Positions 1 through 6,844 of a DNA stretch of 8,018 nt are shown piece after piece. Position 1 is the first letter of the stretch. Each line of letters begins with the position of its first letter. Position numbers and translations under genes: made by a program. Source of the stretch: an uncultured Clostridia bacterium (GTDB taxonomy: Bacteria > Bacillota > Clostridia > Oscillospirales > CAG-272); assembly GCA_946618395.1 (NCBI GenBank), contig CAMOLD010000057.1, positions 1 through 8,018 of the forward strand. The letters run 5' to 3'. Under the pieces are notes generated by a model. The model did not search any database. It was not told the origin of the DNA and was given only the letters and a program-made list of their open reading frames with translations.

Positions 1-1398
1 TACTGCGGCGATTGCGGCGAGATGACCGTTTCGCGCGAGGATGTTTGCACCTGCCCGAAATGCGGAAGCAAAAAAATCACGCAGGACAGCGACGTTCTGG
101 ACACTTGGTTTTCCTCGGCGCTCTGGCCGTTCTCCACGCTCGGCTGGCCGGATAAAACCGCCGATCTTGCGCGTTACTATCCCACAAGCGTTCTGGTTAC
201 GGGATACGACATTATTTTCTTCTGGGTTGCCCGCATGATCTTCTCCGGTTTGGAGCAAATGGGCGATATTCCGTTCCACACCGTTTTTATTCACGGGCTT
301 GTGCGCGATGCGCAGGGAAGAAAGATGTCCAAATCGCTGGGCAACGGCATTGATCCTTTGGAGGTTATTTCCAAATACGGTGCCGACGCGCTCCGGTTTG
401 CGCTTTCCACCGGCAACTCGCCCGGAAACGATATGCGTTTTTCGGATGAAAAGATTGAGGCGGCGCGCAACTTTGCCAACAAACTTTGGAATGCTTCGCG
501 CTTTGTGCGCATGAACCTGACCATTGATTGTGCCAAACTCCCGGCGGCCTCCAAGCTTGCGCCCGAAGACAAGTGGATTTTGACGCAATACAACAAAACG
601 GTTGCAACGGTGACCGATTCGCTGGATCATTACGAGATTGGCGTTGCGCTTGCCGCAATTTACGATTTTACATGGAGCGTTTTCTGCGATTGGTATATCG
701 AATTGACCAAGAGCCGCCTTGCCGAAGCGGGAACCGATGGGAACCTGACGGCGCAAAACGTGCTTTGCTATGTTTTGGAGGGTATTCTCAAAATGCTCCA
801 TCCGTTCATGCCCTTTATCACCGAGGAGATTTACTGTGCTTTGCCGCACAGCGACAAGAGCGATAGCATTGTTCTTGCCGCATATCCGAAAGCGGACGCC
901 GCTTTGGAATTTGACGCCGAATCCTTGCAGATGCGCCGGGTAATCGACGCGATCCGCGCCATTCGGATGCGCCGCAACGAGATGAACATTGCGCCCTCCA
1001 AAAAAGCGAAAGTCTATGTGGAAACGCGCTATCCGGAATCCTTCCCGCAGGCTTCCTACGCCTTTTTTGCCCGCCTTGCATCGGCAAGCGAGGTAACGGT
1101 TGCCCGGTCGTTTGCCCCGGACATTGTCAACGCCGATAACGCTGTTCAAATCATTACCGACTCGGCGACCGTGTATCTTCCCATGTCGGATTTGATTGAC
1201 GCGGAGAAGGAACGCGCACGCCTGAGCGGGGAAGCCGCAAAGCTGGAAGCCGAGATTGAACGCATTGGCAAAAAGCTTGCCAACGAGGGATTTGTTGCCA
1301 AGGCACCGAAACAGGTGGTTGACGCCGAGCGCGCCAAACTGGACCGCTACCGCGAGAATCTTGCCGGTGTGCAAGCGGCTTTGGAAAAACTGAAATAA
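1..1398 (+). CDS. valS: Valine--tRNA ligase, C-terminal part (5' truncated by window)
   Basis: Class Ia aminoacyl-tRNA synthetase that charges tRNA-Val with valine in the cytosol. The reading frame is open from base 1, so the N-terminal half (Rossmann HIGH motif and most of the editing domain) lies outside the window. The visible part starts with paired cysteines (C2xxC5, C18xxC21 of the fragment), which look like a zinc-knuckle insertion, followed by the family block DVLDTWFSSALWPFSTLGWP. The ATP-binding signature KMSKS is at 322-336 (GRKMSKSLGN). The helical anticodon-binding domain spans roughly 560-1000 and contains DKWIL and FCDWYIELTKSRL. The last ~70 residues (from about 1186), rich in Glu/Lys/Ala and ending near DAERAKLDRYRENL, are the tRNA-binding coiled coil typical of bacterial ValRS; this tail and the missing editing of Thr separate it from LeuRS and IleRS. 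The C-terminus is complete, with stop TAA at 1396-1398, and a terminator follows closely, so valS ends its transcript. A valine tRNA gene lies about 6.4 kb downstream. Confidence 0.97.
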   Translation, partial: YCGDCGEMTVSREDVCTCPKCGSKKITQDSDVLDTWFSSALWPFSTLGWPDKTADLARYYPTSVLVTGYDIIFFWVARMIFSGLEQMGDIPFHTVFIHGLVRDAQGRKMSKSLGNGIDPLEVISKYGADALRFALSTGNSPGNDMRFSDEKIEAARNFANKLWNASRFVRMNLTIDCAKLPAASKLAPEDKWILTQYNKTVATVTDSLDHYEIGVALAAIYDFTWSVFCDWYIELTKSRLAEAGTDGNLTAQNVLCYVLEGILKMLHPFMPFITEEIYCALPHSDKSDSIVLAAYPKADAALEFDAESLQMRRVIDAIRAIRMRRNEMNIAPSKKAKVYVETRYPESFPQASYAFFARLASASEVTVARSFAPDIVNADNAVQIITDSATVYLPMSDLIDAEKERARLSGEAAKLEAEIERIGKKLANEGFVAKAPKQVVDAERAKLDRYRENLAGVQAALEKLK

Positions 1399-1411
1399 AA
1401 AATAAAATATG

Positions 1412-1456
1412 AAAAGAAATCCGATTCCTCTTTTTGGGGAAGCGGATTTCTTTTTT
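1412..1456 (+). terminator. Intrinsic terminator after valS
   Basis: The arms GAAATCCG (1416-1423) and CGGATTTC (1443-1450) pair perfectly. After an A/G mismatch the stem continues with TTCC/GGAA around a T-rich loop. Six Ts follow the stem (1451-1456) and an A-tract precedes it. It lies 13 bp past the valS stop and separates valS from the tetR operon. Confidence 0.9.
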
Positions 1457-1520
1457 GTTACTTTTGTATAAAATCAGAGCCATTCCATTTGTCTATTTCG
1501 TCAATCTTTCAAAATGCCTA

Positions 1521-1549
1521 TTGACAAACTTTCTTTTCGTTGATATGAT
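1521..1549 (+). promoter_or_regulatory. Sigma-A-type promoter of the tetR-symporter-galactosidase operon
   Basis: The -35 box TTGACA (1521-1526) is a perfect consensus. The -10 box TATGAT (1544-1549) has one mismatch, and the spacer is exactly 17 bp. Transcription would start near 1556. No comparably good promoter is seen further down the operon, so this is probably the main promoter for all four genes. A promoter this close to consensus would be expected to be held down by a repressor, which fits the TetR gene directly behind it. Confidence 0.8.
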
Positions 1550-1571
1550 ATAGATAGACGATGAATCAAAA

Positions 1572-1588
1572 TGATAGGACGACTATCA
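1572..1588. promoter_or_regulatory. Candidate TetR operator (17-bp palindrome)
   Basis: A perfect inverted repeat TGATAG-N5-CTATCA lies just downstream of the predicted transcription start and upstream of the preferred tetR start codon. Size and symmetry suit a TetR dimer. Related GATAT/GATAG steps occur at the -10 region (1542-1557). Repressor bound here would block promoter clearance or elongation. Its role as operator is inferred from position and symmetry only. Confidence 0.45.
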
Positions 1589-1609
1589 AAGCGAGAAAAG
1601 AGACAGAAA

Positions 1610-2233
1610 ATGACGATCAAAGACGCAAAGTTGAAATTCATTATTGATATTGCAACCGAGCTTTTTTTGGAGCGGCGGATCACCACCGTTACCATAAAAG
1701 ATATTGCCGACCGCGCAGGCGTTGGGGAAGCGACGGTTTACCGCTACTTTAAGCAAAAGCAGAATTTGGTTTGCGCCGTTGCAGAAAGATTGCAAAAACA
1801 GGTCTTCCAGGATTATTTTGCGCCGATTACCGGCAGCGGCTATGCCAAATTGGAAGCCTTTTTTGGCGTTTATTCCCAAATTTTTGCCGAGCACCGGGAT
1901 TTTTACCGCTTTATCGGCGATTTTGACGCCTACCTCCTTTCGGAAAATCTTGCGGCTCCAAAATCCTACTCGGACGGGGTGGATCATTTTCGCAATTTGT
2001 TTCTTTCGGCATACCGGGAGGGAATTGCCGACGGAAGCGTCCGCAAGCTGGAAACATCCCCAGAACTTTTCTATTACGCAACGGCGCACGCCATGCTTGC
2101 GCTTTGCAAAAACCGGTCGGTTGAGCGCGAGATCGTCCCGCAGGACGGAGAAACCGACAAACAAAAAGAAGTTGACGAGATGAAACGGGTCATCCTGTTT
2201 TCGCTCGCGGCTCCGCAGACCGATGCGGAATAA
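1610..2233 (+). CDS. TetR/AcrR-family transcriptional regulator
   Basis: A 207-residue DNA-binding repressor, the usual TetR length. The N-terminal three-helix HTH is clear: a first helix at about residues 8-20, then TIKDIADRAGVGEATVYRYF at 28-47 (numbered from the start used here), with the signature Gly37-Val and the Tyr-x-Tyr-Phe of the recognition helix. The C-terminal ~150 residues are a divergent helical ligand/dimer domain whose ligand cannot be read. The start was set at 1610 because that leaves the normal 8-10 residues before helix 1 and places the palindrome at 1572-1588 outside the gene. An in-frame ATG at 1571 would add 13 basic residues; neither start has a strong Shine-Dalgarno (weak AAGAGA before 1610). 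It is the first gene after the promoter and is followed at 53 bp by a sugar symporter, so it most likely autoregulates the operon. TetR control is less usual for alpha-galactoside operons than LacI, AraC or ROK-type control. Confidence 0.9.
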   Translation: MTIKDAKLKFIIDIATELFLERRITTVTIKDIADRAGVGEATVYRYFKQKQNLVCAVAERLQKQVFQDYFAPITGSGYAKLEAFFGVYSQIFAEHRDFYRFIGDFDAYLLSENLAAPKSYSDGVDHFRNLFLSAYREGIADGSVRKLETSPELFYYATAHAMLALCKNRSVEREIVPQDGETDKQKEVDEMKRVILFSLAAPQTDAE

Positions 2234-2239
2234 ATAATA

Positions 2240-2290
2240 ATGAAAGGGAGCGTTTGCAATCGGCTCGCATACGCGAAAAAGACACCATGA
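2240..2290 (+). other. Possible 16-codon leader ORF / unusual translation start region of the symporter gene
   Basis: ATG at 2240 opens a 16-codon frame (MKGSVCNRLAYAKKTP) whose TGA stop (2288-2290) overlaps the symporter ATG (2287-2289) as ATGA, the same junction used by the next two genes. It has no visible Shine-Dalgarno of its own. The purine-rich AAAGGGAG at 2243-2250 is 3 nt from an in-frame TTG (2254) and 36 nt from the ATG. An imperfect hairpin (2250-2257 with 2267-2274, one T-T mismatch) lies between. The ORF may be fortuitous. Confidence 0.2.
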
Positions 2291-3711
2291 AGCGTTTAAC
2301 CAAAAAGCAAATGATCATCTTTGCCATCGGGCAGCTCGGATGGTCGATCCTCAGCGGCGTTATCAACGCATGGCTCGTCACGTTCTACCTACCCACCAAA
2401 GGAGATATTGATGCCGGCGCAACACAGTACATCAAGCCCGGCTTGATCATCTTCGGAATTCTTACCATTTTGGGGTTGATCACGGCAATTTCCCGTATTT
2501 TTGACGCGGTTACCGACCCGCTCATTGCCTCTCTTTCCGACCGTAGCAAAAACCCGCGCGGACGTCGCATTCCGTTCATGCAATATGCGGCAATTCCGCT
2601 CTCCATCGTAACGGTCCTGTTGTTCTGCGCGCCGGTCAACACGATCAGCGGTTGGAACGTTGCATGGGTTTCTGTGTTCATCATTCTGTTCTACCTGTTT
2701 ATGACCATGTATTGCACGCCCTACAACGCGCTGATTAGTGAGTTTGGCAAAACCCAGGACGACCGTATGTTCATTTCCACTGCCATTTCGCTGACCTTCT
2801 TTGCCGGAACACTGCTTGCCTATACTCCCTTTGTATTTGCCGGTATGCTGCGCGGAGCGGTTGGAAACAGCTGGAGCTACCGCATTTGCTTCATCGTTCT
2901 GGCAATCATTGCATGCGTTTGCATGTTGATTCCCACCATCTTCCTGAAAGAGAAGGAATTTGTTGACACCAAGCCTTCCAATTCCAACATGTTCAAATCC
3001 TTGATTGCAACCTTCAAAAACCGCGATTTCCGCACCTTTGTCGGCTCGGATATTATGTATTGGGTTGGTTTGACCCTCTTCCAAACGGGCTTGCCGTTCT
3101 TTGTGAAGGTTTCCATGGATCTTGACGAATCCTATACCATGATCTTTATGGGCGGTATGACCGTGCTTTCCGCCGTTTTCTACCCGTTTGTTTCGGGTAT
3201 GGTTCGCAAATTCGGAAAGAAGAAGCTGACCATTGCTGGCTTCCTCGGTTTGGCGTTTGCATATTTGATTACGGCCATGATCCAGTTCATTCCGCTTCCC
3301 GGAATTGTATTCGGCGTTTTGATTTGCGTTATTGCCGCTTTCCCGATGGCGCTTCTTGGCATTATTCCGCAATCCATCGTTGCCGACGTTGCCGAGGCGG
3401 AAGGCGTTGAAACCGGCGAAAACCGCGAGGGAATGTTCTTTGCCGCGCGCACCTTTGCCATGAAATGGGGTCAATCCATTGCCATGCTGGTATTCACCTC
3501 GCTGGCAATCATTGGCACTACGCAAAACAAGAACACCAACGATATTACCGCCTCTAAACTCGGTTTGACCATCGTCGCTTTCGTTGCAGTTGCATTCTGC
3601 TGCCTCGGCGCGCTGATTTTGGCGCTTTACAATGAAAAGAAGATTATGAAAACCATTTCTTCCGCTCACGAAACCAACGACGCCGCAACCGACGGCGAGG
3701 AGACAAAATGA
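2287..3711 (+). CDS. GPH-family (MelB-like) cation:glycoside symporter
   Basis: A 474-residue integral membrane transporter of the major facilitator superfamily, GPH (glycoside-pentoside-hexuronide:cation) branch, expected to have 12 transmembrane helices. It imports a sugar or glycoside with Na+ or H+. The diagnostic motif is DAVTDPLIASLSDRSKNPRG. Asp73 and Asp77 in DAVTDP match the two cation-site aspartates (D55/D59) of E. coli MelB, and a basic loop follows as in MelB. Hydrophobic segments alternate with short loops, a cytosolic mid-loop lies near residues 220-245, and a charged tail ends the protein. An extra ~20-residue stretch between helices 1 and 2 (THKGDIDAGATQ region) is longer than in MelB. 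ATG 2287 fits the family N-terminus (MKRLTKKQ); an upstream in-frame TTG at 2254 has AAAGGGAG only 3 nt away, so the start is uncertain. The gene overlaps the alpha-galactosidase gene by 4 nt (ATGA), so an alpha-galactoside is the likeliest cargo. Substrate and coupling ion are inferred. Confidence 0.92.
   Translation: MKRLTKKQMIIFAIGQLGWSILSGVINAWLVTFYLPTKGDIDAGATQYIKPGLIIFGILTILGLITAISRIFDAVTDPLIASLSDRSKNPRGRRIPFMQYAAIPLSIVTVLLFCAPVNTISGWNVAWVSVFIILFYLFMTMYCTPYNALISEFGKTQDDRMFISTAISLTFFAGTLLAYTPFVFAGMLRGAVGNSWSYRICFIVLAIIACVCMLIPTIFLKEKEFVDTKPSNSNMFKSLIATFKNRDFRTFVGSDIMYWVGLTLFQTGLPFFVKVSMDLDESYTMIFMGGMTVLSAVFYPFVSGMVRKFGKKKLTIAGFLGLAFAYLITAMIQFIPLPGIVFGVLICVIAAFPMALLGIIPQSIVADVAEAEGVETGENREGMFFAARTFAMKWGQSIAMLVFTSLAIIGTTQNKNTNDITASKLGLTIVAFVAVAFCCLGALILALYNEKKIMKTISSAHETNDAATDGEETK
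3697..3711 (+). promoter_or_regulatory. Shine-Dalgarno and ATGA coupling site of the GH36 gene
   Basis: GAGGAG (3697-3702) lies 5 nt before ATG 3708, inside the last codons of the symporter gene. The stop TGA of the symporter (3709-3711) overlaps the start codon. This is a typical arrangement for translational coupling. Confidence 0.8.
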
Positions 3712-5318
3712 TCATTGAAGTTCACTACCGCGTAAACGGGAAGGGATACAAGGCAAAAGAAAGCAACGCGCATATTCAGCTATCGGAGAGCAAAACCGAA
3801 AACCGCCATACGGTCACCGTGACCGCAAAAACCGATATTACATTGAAATATGCGGGCGGAAAAACCGGCGTGCGCTTACAAAGCAAGGATCACTTCTTCC
3901 TGAACGGGTATCAATCCTGGACGGATACCAAGGAGTTTATCCGCCTGGAAACGGAGAACAACATCTACCGCCTGCCAATCTGGCACGTGAAGCAATTTTC
4001 GTTTGACAGCTACGGCGACGCTTCCTTTTACTTTTACTTTCGTCCGCTGTTGCATGGATATGACGTATTTTACAGCCGCGGAAGAAATTGCAGTTTCTTC
4101 TTCAACCGTAATTCCGCCGTTTCCTATTTAATCTTTCAGGTCAGCAGATGGACAGGGAAAGTTTATATGATGGCGGATTTGCGCGAGGTAAAATTGCGCG
4201 CCGGAGAAACGCTGACCGTTTTGGATTATTCTTTTGCGCCGGATTTTGAAAGCGGAATGCGGCTTTTCCGAGAGGCGTTTTCACCCAAGACGCCCGAAAA
4301 GATTTTTGGCTATACCTCCTGGTATAACTACTATCAAAACATCAATGAGGCGCAGATCTTGCGTGACCTTGACGCCTTGGACAGCCGCTTTAACCTTTTC
4401 CAGATTGATGACGGATATGAAACTTTTGTTGGGGACTGGACGCAGATCGACAAGCAAAAATTCCCCAACGGGCTTGCTCCCATCATTCAAAAAATCCATG
4501 AAAAAGGGTTGAAAGCCGGCATTTGGCTGGCGCCGTTTGTTGCCGAAACGAAGAGCGAGCTTTACAAAAACCACCCGGATTGGTTCCGCAAAAACAAATC
4601 CGGAAAGCCGGTGAAATGCGGAAGCAACTGGTCGGGCTTCTATGCGCTGGACCTGGAAAACCCGGAAGTCAGGGATCATATTGAATCTTCCTTGAAGTTT
4701 TTTATGGACATGGGATTCGATTTCTTCAAGCTGGATTTCCTTTATGCCGCAAATTTGCCGGCATATCCGGGGAAAACGCGCAGTATGGTTGCCGAAGAGG
4801 CGTATGCCTTCCTGCGGCGTGTATTGGGCGACCGGCTGATTTTGGGATGCGGTGCAACGCCCTTTAACTGCGCGGGAAAATTCGACTACCTGCGCGTTGG
4901 CCCCGACGTTTCGCTGGAATTTGATGACGTTTGGTTTATGCGCTTGATGCACCGGGAACGCATTTCAACAAAAGTAACGCTCCAAAACACGATTTACCGT
5001 TCCTTCTTTAACGGAATTCTGTTTGGCAACGACCCGGACGTTTTCGTTTTGCGCGACGACAACGTTTTGCTTTCCAAAGAGCAGAAGCGCGCACTTTTGA
5101 CCATCAATTCGCTGTTCGGCAATGTTCTGATGACCTCGGATAACATTGCGGAATACGACGAGGAAAAGGAAAACCTGCTTCGGGAAGCCATGAATTGCTT
5201 TCAAAATGCGAAAGTGACCTCTTTTGAGCGCGATGGTCGCAATATCCGCATTCGCTATGAATTGAACGGAGAAGAGAAAACCTTGATTTACGATACCAAG
5301 AAAGGAATTTTACTATGA
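3708..5318 (+). CDS. Alpha-galactosidase, GH36 (short Thermotoga-type)
   Basis: A 536-residue retaining glycoside hydrolase of clan GH-D that would release terminal alpha-linked galactose (melibiose, raffinose-type or other alpha-galactosides). No signal peptide is seen, so it acts in the cytosol on imported substrate. An N-terminal beta-sandwich covers roughly residues 1-195 and contains NGYQSW. The (beta/alpha)8 barrel starts near FGYTSWYNYY. Substrate-binding Asp234-Asp235 are in FQIDDGY, followed by GIWLAPF and Trp308. The predicted nucleophile is Asp343 in FFKLDF, Cys381 is in LILGCG, and the predicted acid/base is Asp400 in LRVGPDV. The 57-residue gap between the two catalytic aspartates, the GCG...RVGPD block and the overall length match the compact Thermotoga maritima GalA type rather than the ~730-residue GH36 enzymes common in Bacillota. 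A short beta C-terminal domain closes the protein. It has a good Shine-Dalgarno and ATGA overlaps on both sides. Activity on alpha-N-acetylgalactosaminides cannot be excluded. Confidence 0.93.
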   Translation: MIIEVHYRVNGKGYKAKESNAHIQLSESKTENRHTVTVTAKTDITLKYAGGKTGVRLQSKDHFFLNGYQSWTDTKEFIRLETENNIYRLPIWHVKQFSFDSYGDASFYFYFRPLLHGYDVFYSRGRNCSFFFNRNSAVSYLIFQVSRWTGKVYMMADLREVKLRAGETLTVLDYSFAPDFESGMRLFREAFSPKTPEKIFGYTSWYNYYQNINEAQILRDLDALDSRFNLFQIDDGYETFVGDWTQIDKQKFPNGLAPIIQKIHEKGLKAGIWLAPFVAETKSELYKNHPDWFRKNKSGKPVKCGSNWSGFYALDLENPEVRDHIESSLKFFMDMGFDFFKLDFLYAANLPAYPGKTRSMVAEEAYAFLRRVLGDRLILGCGATPFNCAGKFDYLRVGPDVSLEFDDVWFMRLMHRERISTKVTLQNTIYRSFFNGILFGNDPDVFVLRDDNVLLSKEQKRALLTINSLFGNVLMTSDNIAEYDEEKENLLREAMNCFQNAKVTSFERDGRNIRIRYELNGEEKTLIYDTKKGILL

Positions 5319-6760
5319 GCGATCGCACAAGCGTGATTTTTGAAAACGAGATCGACGCAAAAACCATTCAAAAAGCCGAAAAGAGCAAGGCAAAATTCTT
5401 GAAAAAATTTGGAGATGATTCCTCCAAAAGTTATGACGTCAAATTTGAGCCGATTGACGCGCTGAAAGAGATTGACGCGCAGAATATTGTGACCGCGGAG
5501 GAAGACAGCTGGGATTTTTCGCCCAATGCCGTCATCGTTGGCAATATTCGCATGGGATTTGGTCATTACCGCATTTCCATTGCCATGGCGTCCTGCGCCC
5601 GTGCGCTGGGATACACCCCCTATTGGATGGACCTTGCATCCTTTGACGCGACCGGCTCTAAAATGATCCGCTATCAAAACAATCTCTATTCCAAAGCGTC
5701 GCGCCTTTCTCAAAAATCCAAACTGTTCAATCATTTCATTTGGGAACCGCTGAACAGCGAAGGCTTCAAAAAATTGACCTACAACGCCAAAGACCAGAAG
5801 AACAGCGAGCTGTTGGTTCCTCTTTTCAACCATATTCCAAAGGATATGCCGTTCATTGCAACGCACGTCTGGCCGTCACAAGCAGCTGTTCATGCCGGCA
5901 TGACGCACGTGGTCAACGCCATTCCCGACAACTGGCCGATGGGCTTGCACCTTTCCGAGGGCGCCATTCACACCGTGCAAACGCCGTTTGCATATCTTGG
6001 TTACAAAACCCTGAACGGATTTGCCCCCCATAAACTTTCCGGAATCCCCGAAAAAGATTTGAAGATGGTTGGGTGCTATGTTGACCACGAACTTTTGGTC
6101 AACTTGAAAGAGGACAATGATTTGCGCCGCAGCCGGATGCGCGAAAAGAAGCCTTTGCGGCTTTTGTTTACCGTTGGCGGTGCGGGCGCCGGATACAAGC
6201 AGATGATGGGAATTATCAACCATCTGCTGCCCTATATCGAGCGCAAAGAGGTTGCCGTCATCATCAACTTCGGCGATCATCAGTCGGTCTATGAAAAAAC
6301 GATGGCGCAATTCCGCAAATATCCGGTTTCCACCTTCTATAACTCGATGGACAGCCTGAAAACCTACATTTCCTCCATTCGGGAAGGGGACGCTTCCGGT
6401 ATTGTTGGAATTTACAACAAGGATATTTTCTCGGCTGTGTATTCCACCAACCTTTTGATGCCGGTTTGTGACCTGCTTCTTACCAAACCCAGCGAATTGG
6501 CGTATTATCCCATTCCCAAGCTCTTCTTGCGCCATATTGGCGGACACGAGGCATGGGGCGCCGTTTGGGGCAGTCAGATGGGCGATGCCACTCCGGAATG
6601 CCCGGACGTGAAATCCACCGTTGAAATGCTGGACCGTTTGTTGACCGACCGCGAAATTCTTTCCCATTTCTGCGATCAGATTGACGCATTGAAAGAAAAA
6701 GGATTCTATGACGGCGCATACGAGTGCGTTCGTCTTGCAGTTGGAAATACCAAGGCATAA
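5315..6760 (+). CDS. GT-B-fold glycosyltransferase-like protein (MurG/MGDG-synthase-like), function unknown
   Basis: A 481-residue soluble protein that fits a two-domain GT-B layout. About 70 charged N-terminal residues precede the first beta strand, an extension not typical of MurG or diacylglycerol glycosyltransferases. Then AVIVGNIRMGFGHYRISIA (G83-H84) resembles the GxGGH/GxGHxRA loop where GT28/MGDG-synthase-type enzymes hold acceptor and catalytic base. The second domain opens with LLFTVGGAGAGYK (Gly288-Lys295), the expected glycine loop of the nucleotide-binding half. Near the end, CDLLLTKPSELAYYPIPK (Lys391, Glu394) matches the place where MurG-like enzymes contact the nucleotide sugar, followed by LRHIGGHEAWGA. 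No transmembrane segment or signal peptide is seen. The gene is coupled to the alpha-galactosidase by a 4-nt ATGA overlap with AAAGGA (5301-5306) 8 nt before the start, so it belongs to the same system. Donor, acceptor and even catalytic activity are unknown; the GT-B call rests on motif order and spacing, not on a database match. Confidence 0.7.
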   Translation: MSDRTSVIFENEIDAKTIQKAEKSKAKFLKKFGDDSSKSYDVKFEPIDALKEIDAQNIVTAEEDSWDFSPNAVIVGNIRMGFGHYRISIAMASCARALGYTPYWMDLASFDATGSKMIRYQNNLYSKASRLSQKSKLFNHFIWEPLNSEGFKKLTYNAKDQKNSELLVPLFNHIPKDMPFIATHVWPSQAAVHAGMTHVVNAIPDNWPMGLHLSEGAIHTVQTPFAYLGYKTLNGFAPHKLSGIPEKDLKMVGCYVDHELLVNLKEDNDLRRSRMREKKPLRLLFTVGGAGAGYKQMMGIINHLLPYIERKEVAVIINFGDHQSVYEKTMAQFRKYPVSTFYNSMDSLKTYISSIREGDASGIVGIYNKDIFSAVYSTNLLMPVCDLLLTKPSELAYYPIPKLFLRHIGGHEAWGAVWGSQMGDATPECPDVKSTVEMLDRLLTDREILSHFCDQIDALKEKGFYDGAYECVRLAVGNTKA

Positions 6761-6780
6761 ACCAAAAAGGGATAAATTCC

Positions 6781-6811
6781 AAAAGGGATTTTCACCGCGA
6801 AAATCCCTTTT
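6781..6811 (+). terminator. Strong hairpin terminator at the operon end
   Basis: A perfect 13-bp stem, AAAAGGGATTTTC (6781-6793) with GAAAATCCCTTTT (6799-6811), around the 5-nt loop ACCGC. It lies 20 bp past the stop of the GT-like gene. The T-tract is mostly inside the right arm (TTTT, then CCTTT), and A-rich sequence on the left would let it act on both strands. A near copy of the left arm (AAAAAGGGAT, 6764-6773) lies just upstream. Confidence 0.8.
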
Positions 6812-6844
6812 CCTTTGCAATTTTGAGAAAAAAGAAGGTTATCT

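Noticed and set aside
1399..1520. T-box or other riboswitch between valS and tetR
   Set aside because: Only a terminator hairpin is seen; no T-box sequence or multi-stem leader, and the next gene is a regulator with its own promoter.
2389..3669. Long antisense open frame opposite the symporter gene
   Set aside because: Composition is Asn/Gly/Arg/Gln-rich without domain signal, and it lies wholly opposite a well-supported membrane transporter; it is a frame shadow.
3708..5318. GH31 or GH27 assignment for the galactosidase
   Set aside because: The FKLD nucleophile block, GCG...RVGPD acid/base block and N-terminal beta-sandwich fit GH36 better.
5876..6820. Antisense open frame opposite the GT-like gene
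   Set aside because: It runs through the terminator hairpin, has no Shine-Dalgarno or recognisable motif, and mirrors codon bias of the + strand gene.
6812..6844. Promoter for the hypothetical gene (TTGCAA at 6815-6820)
   Set aside because: No acceptable -10 box lies 16-18 bp downstream; the stretch there is the Shine-Dalgarno region.
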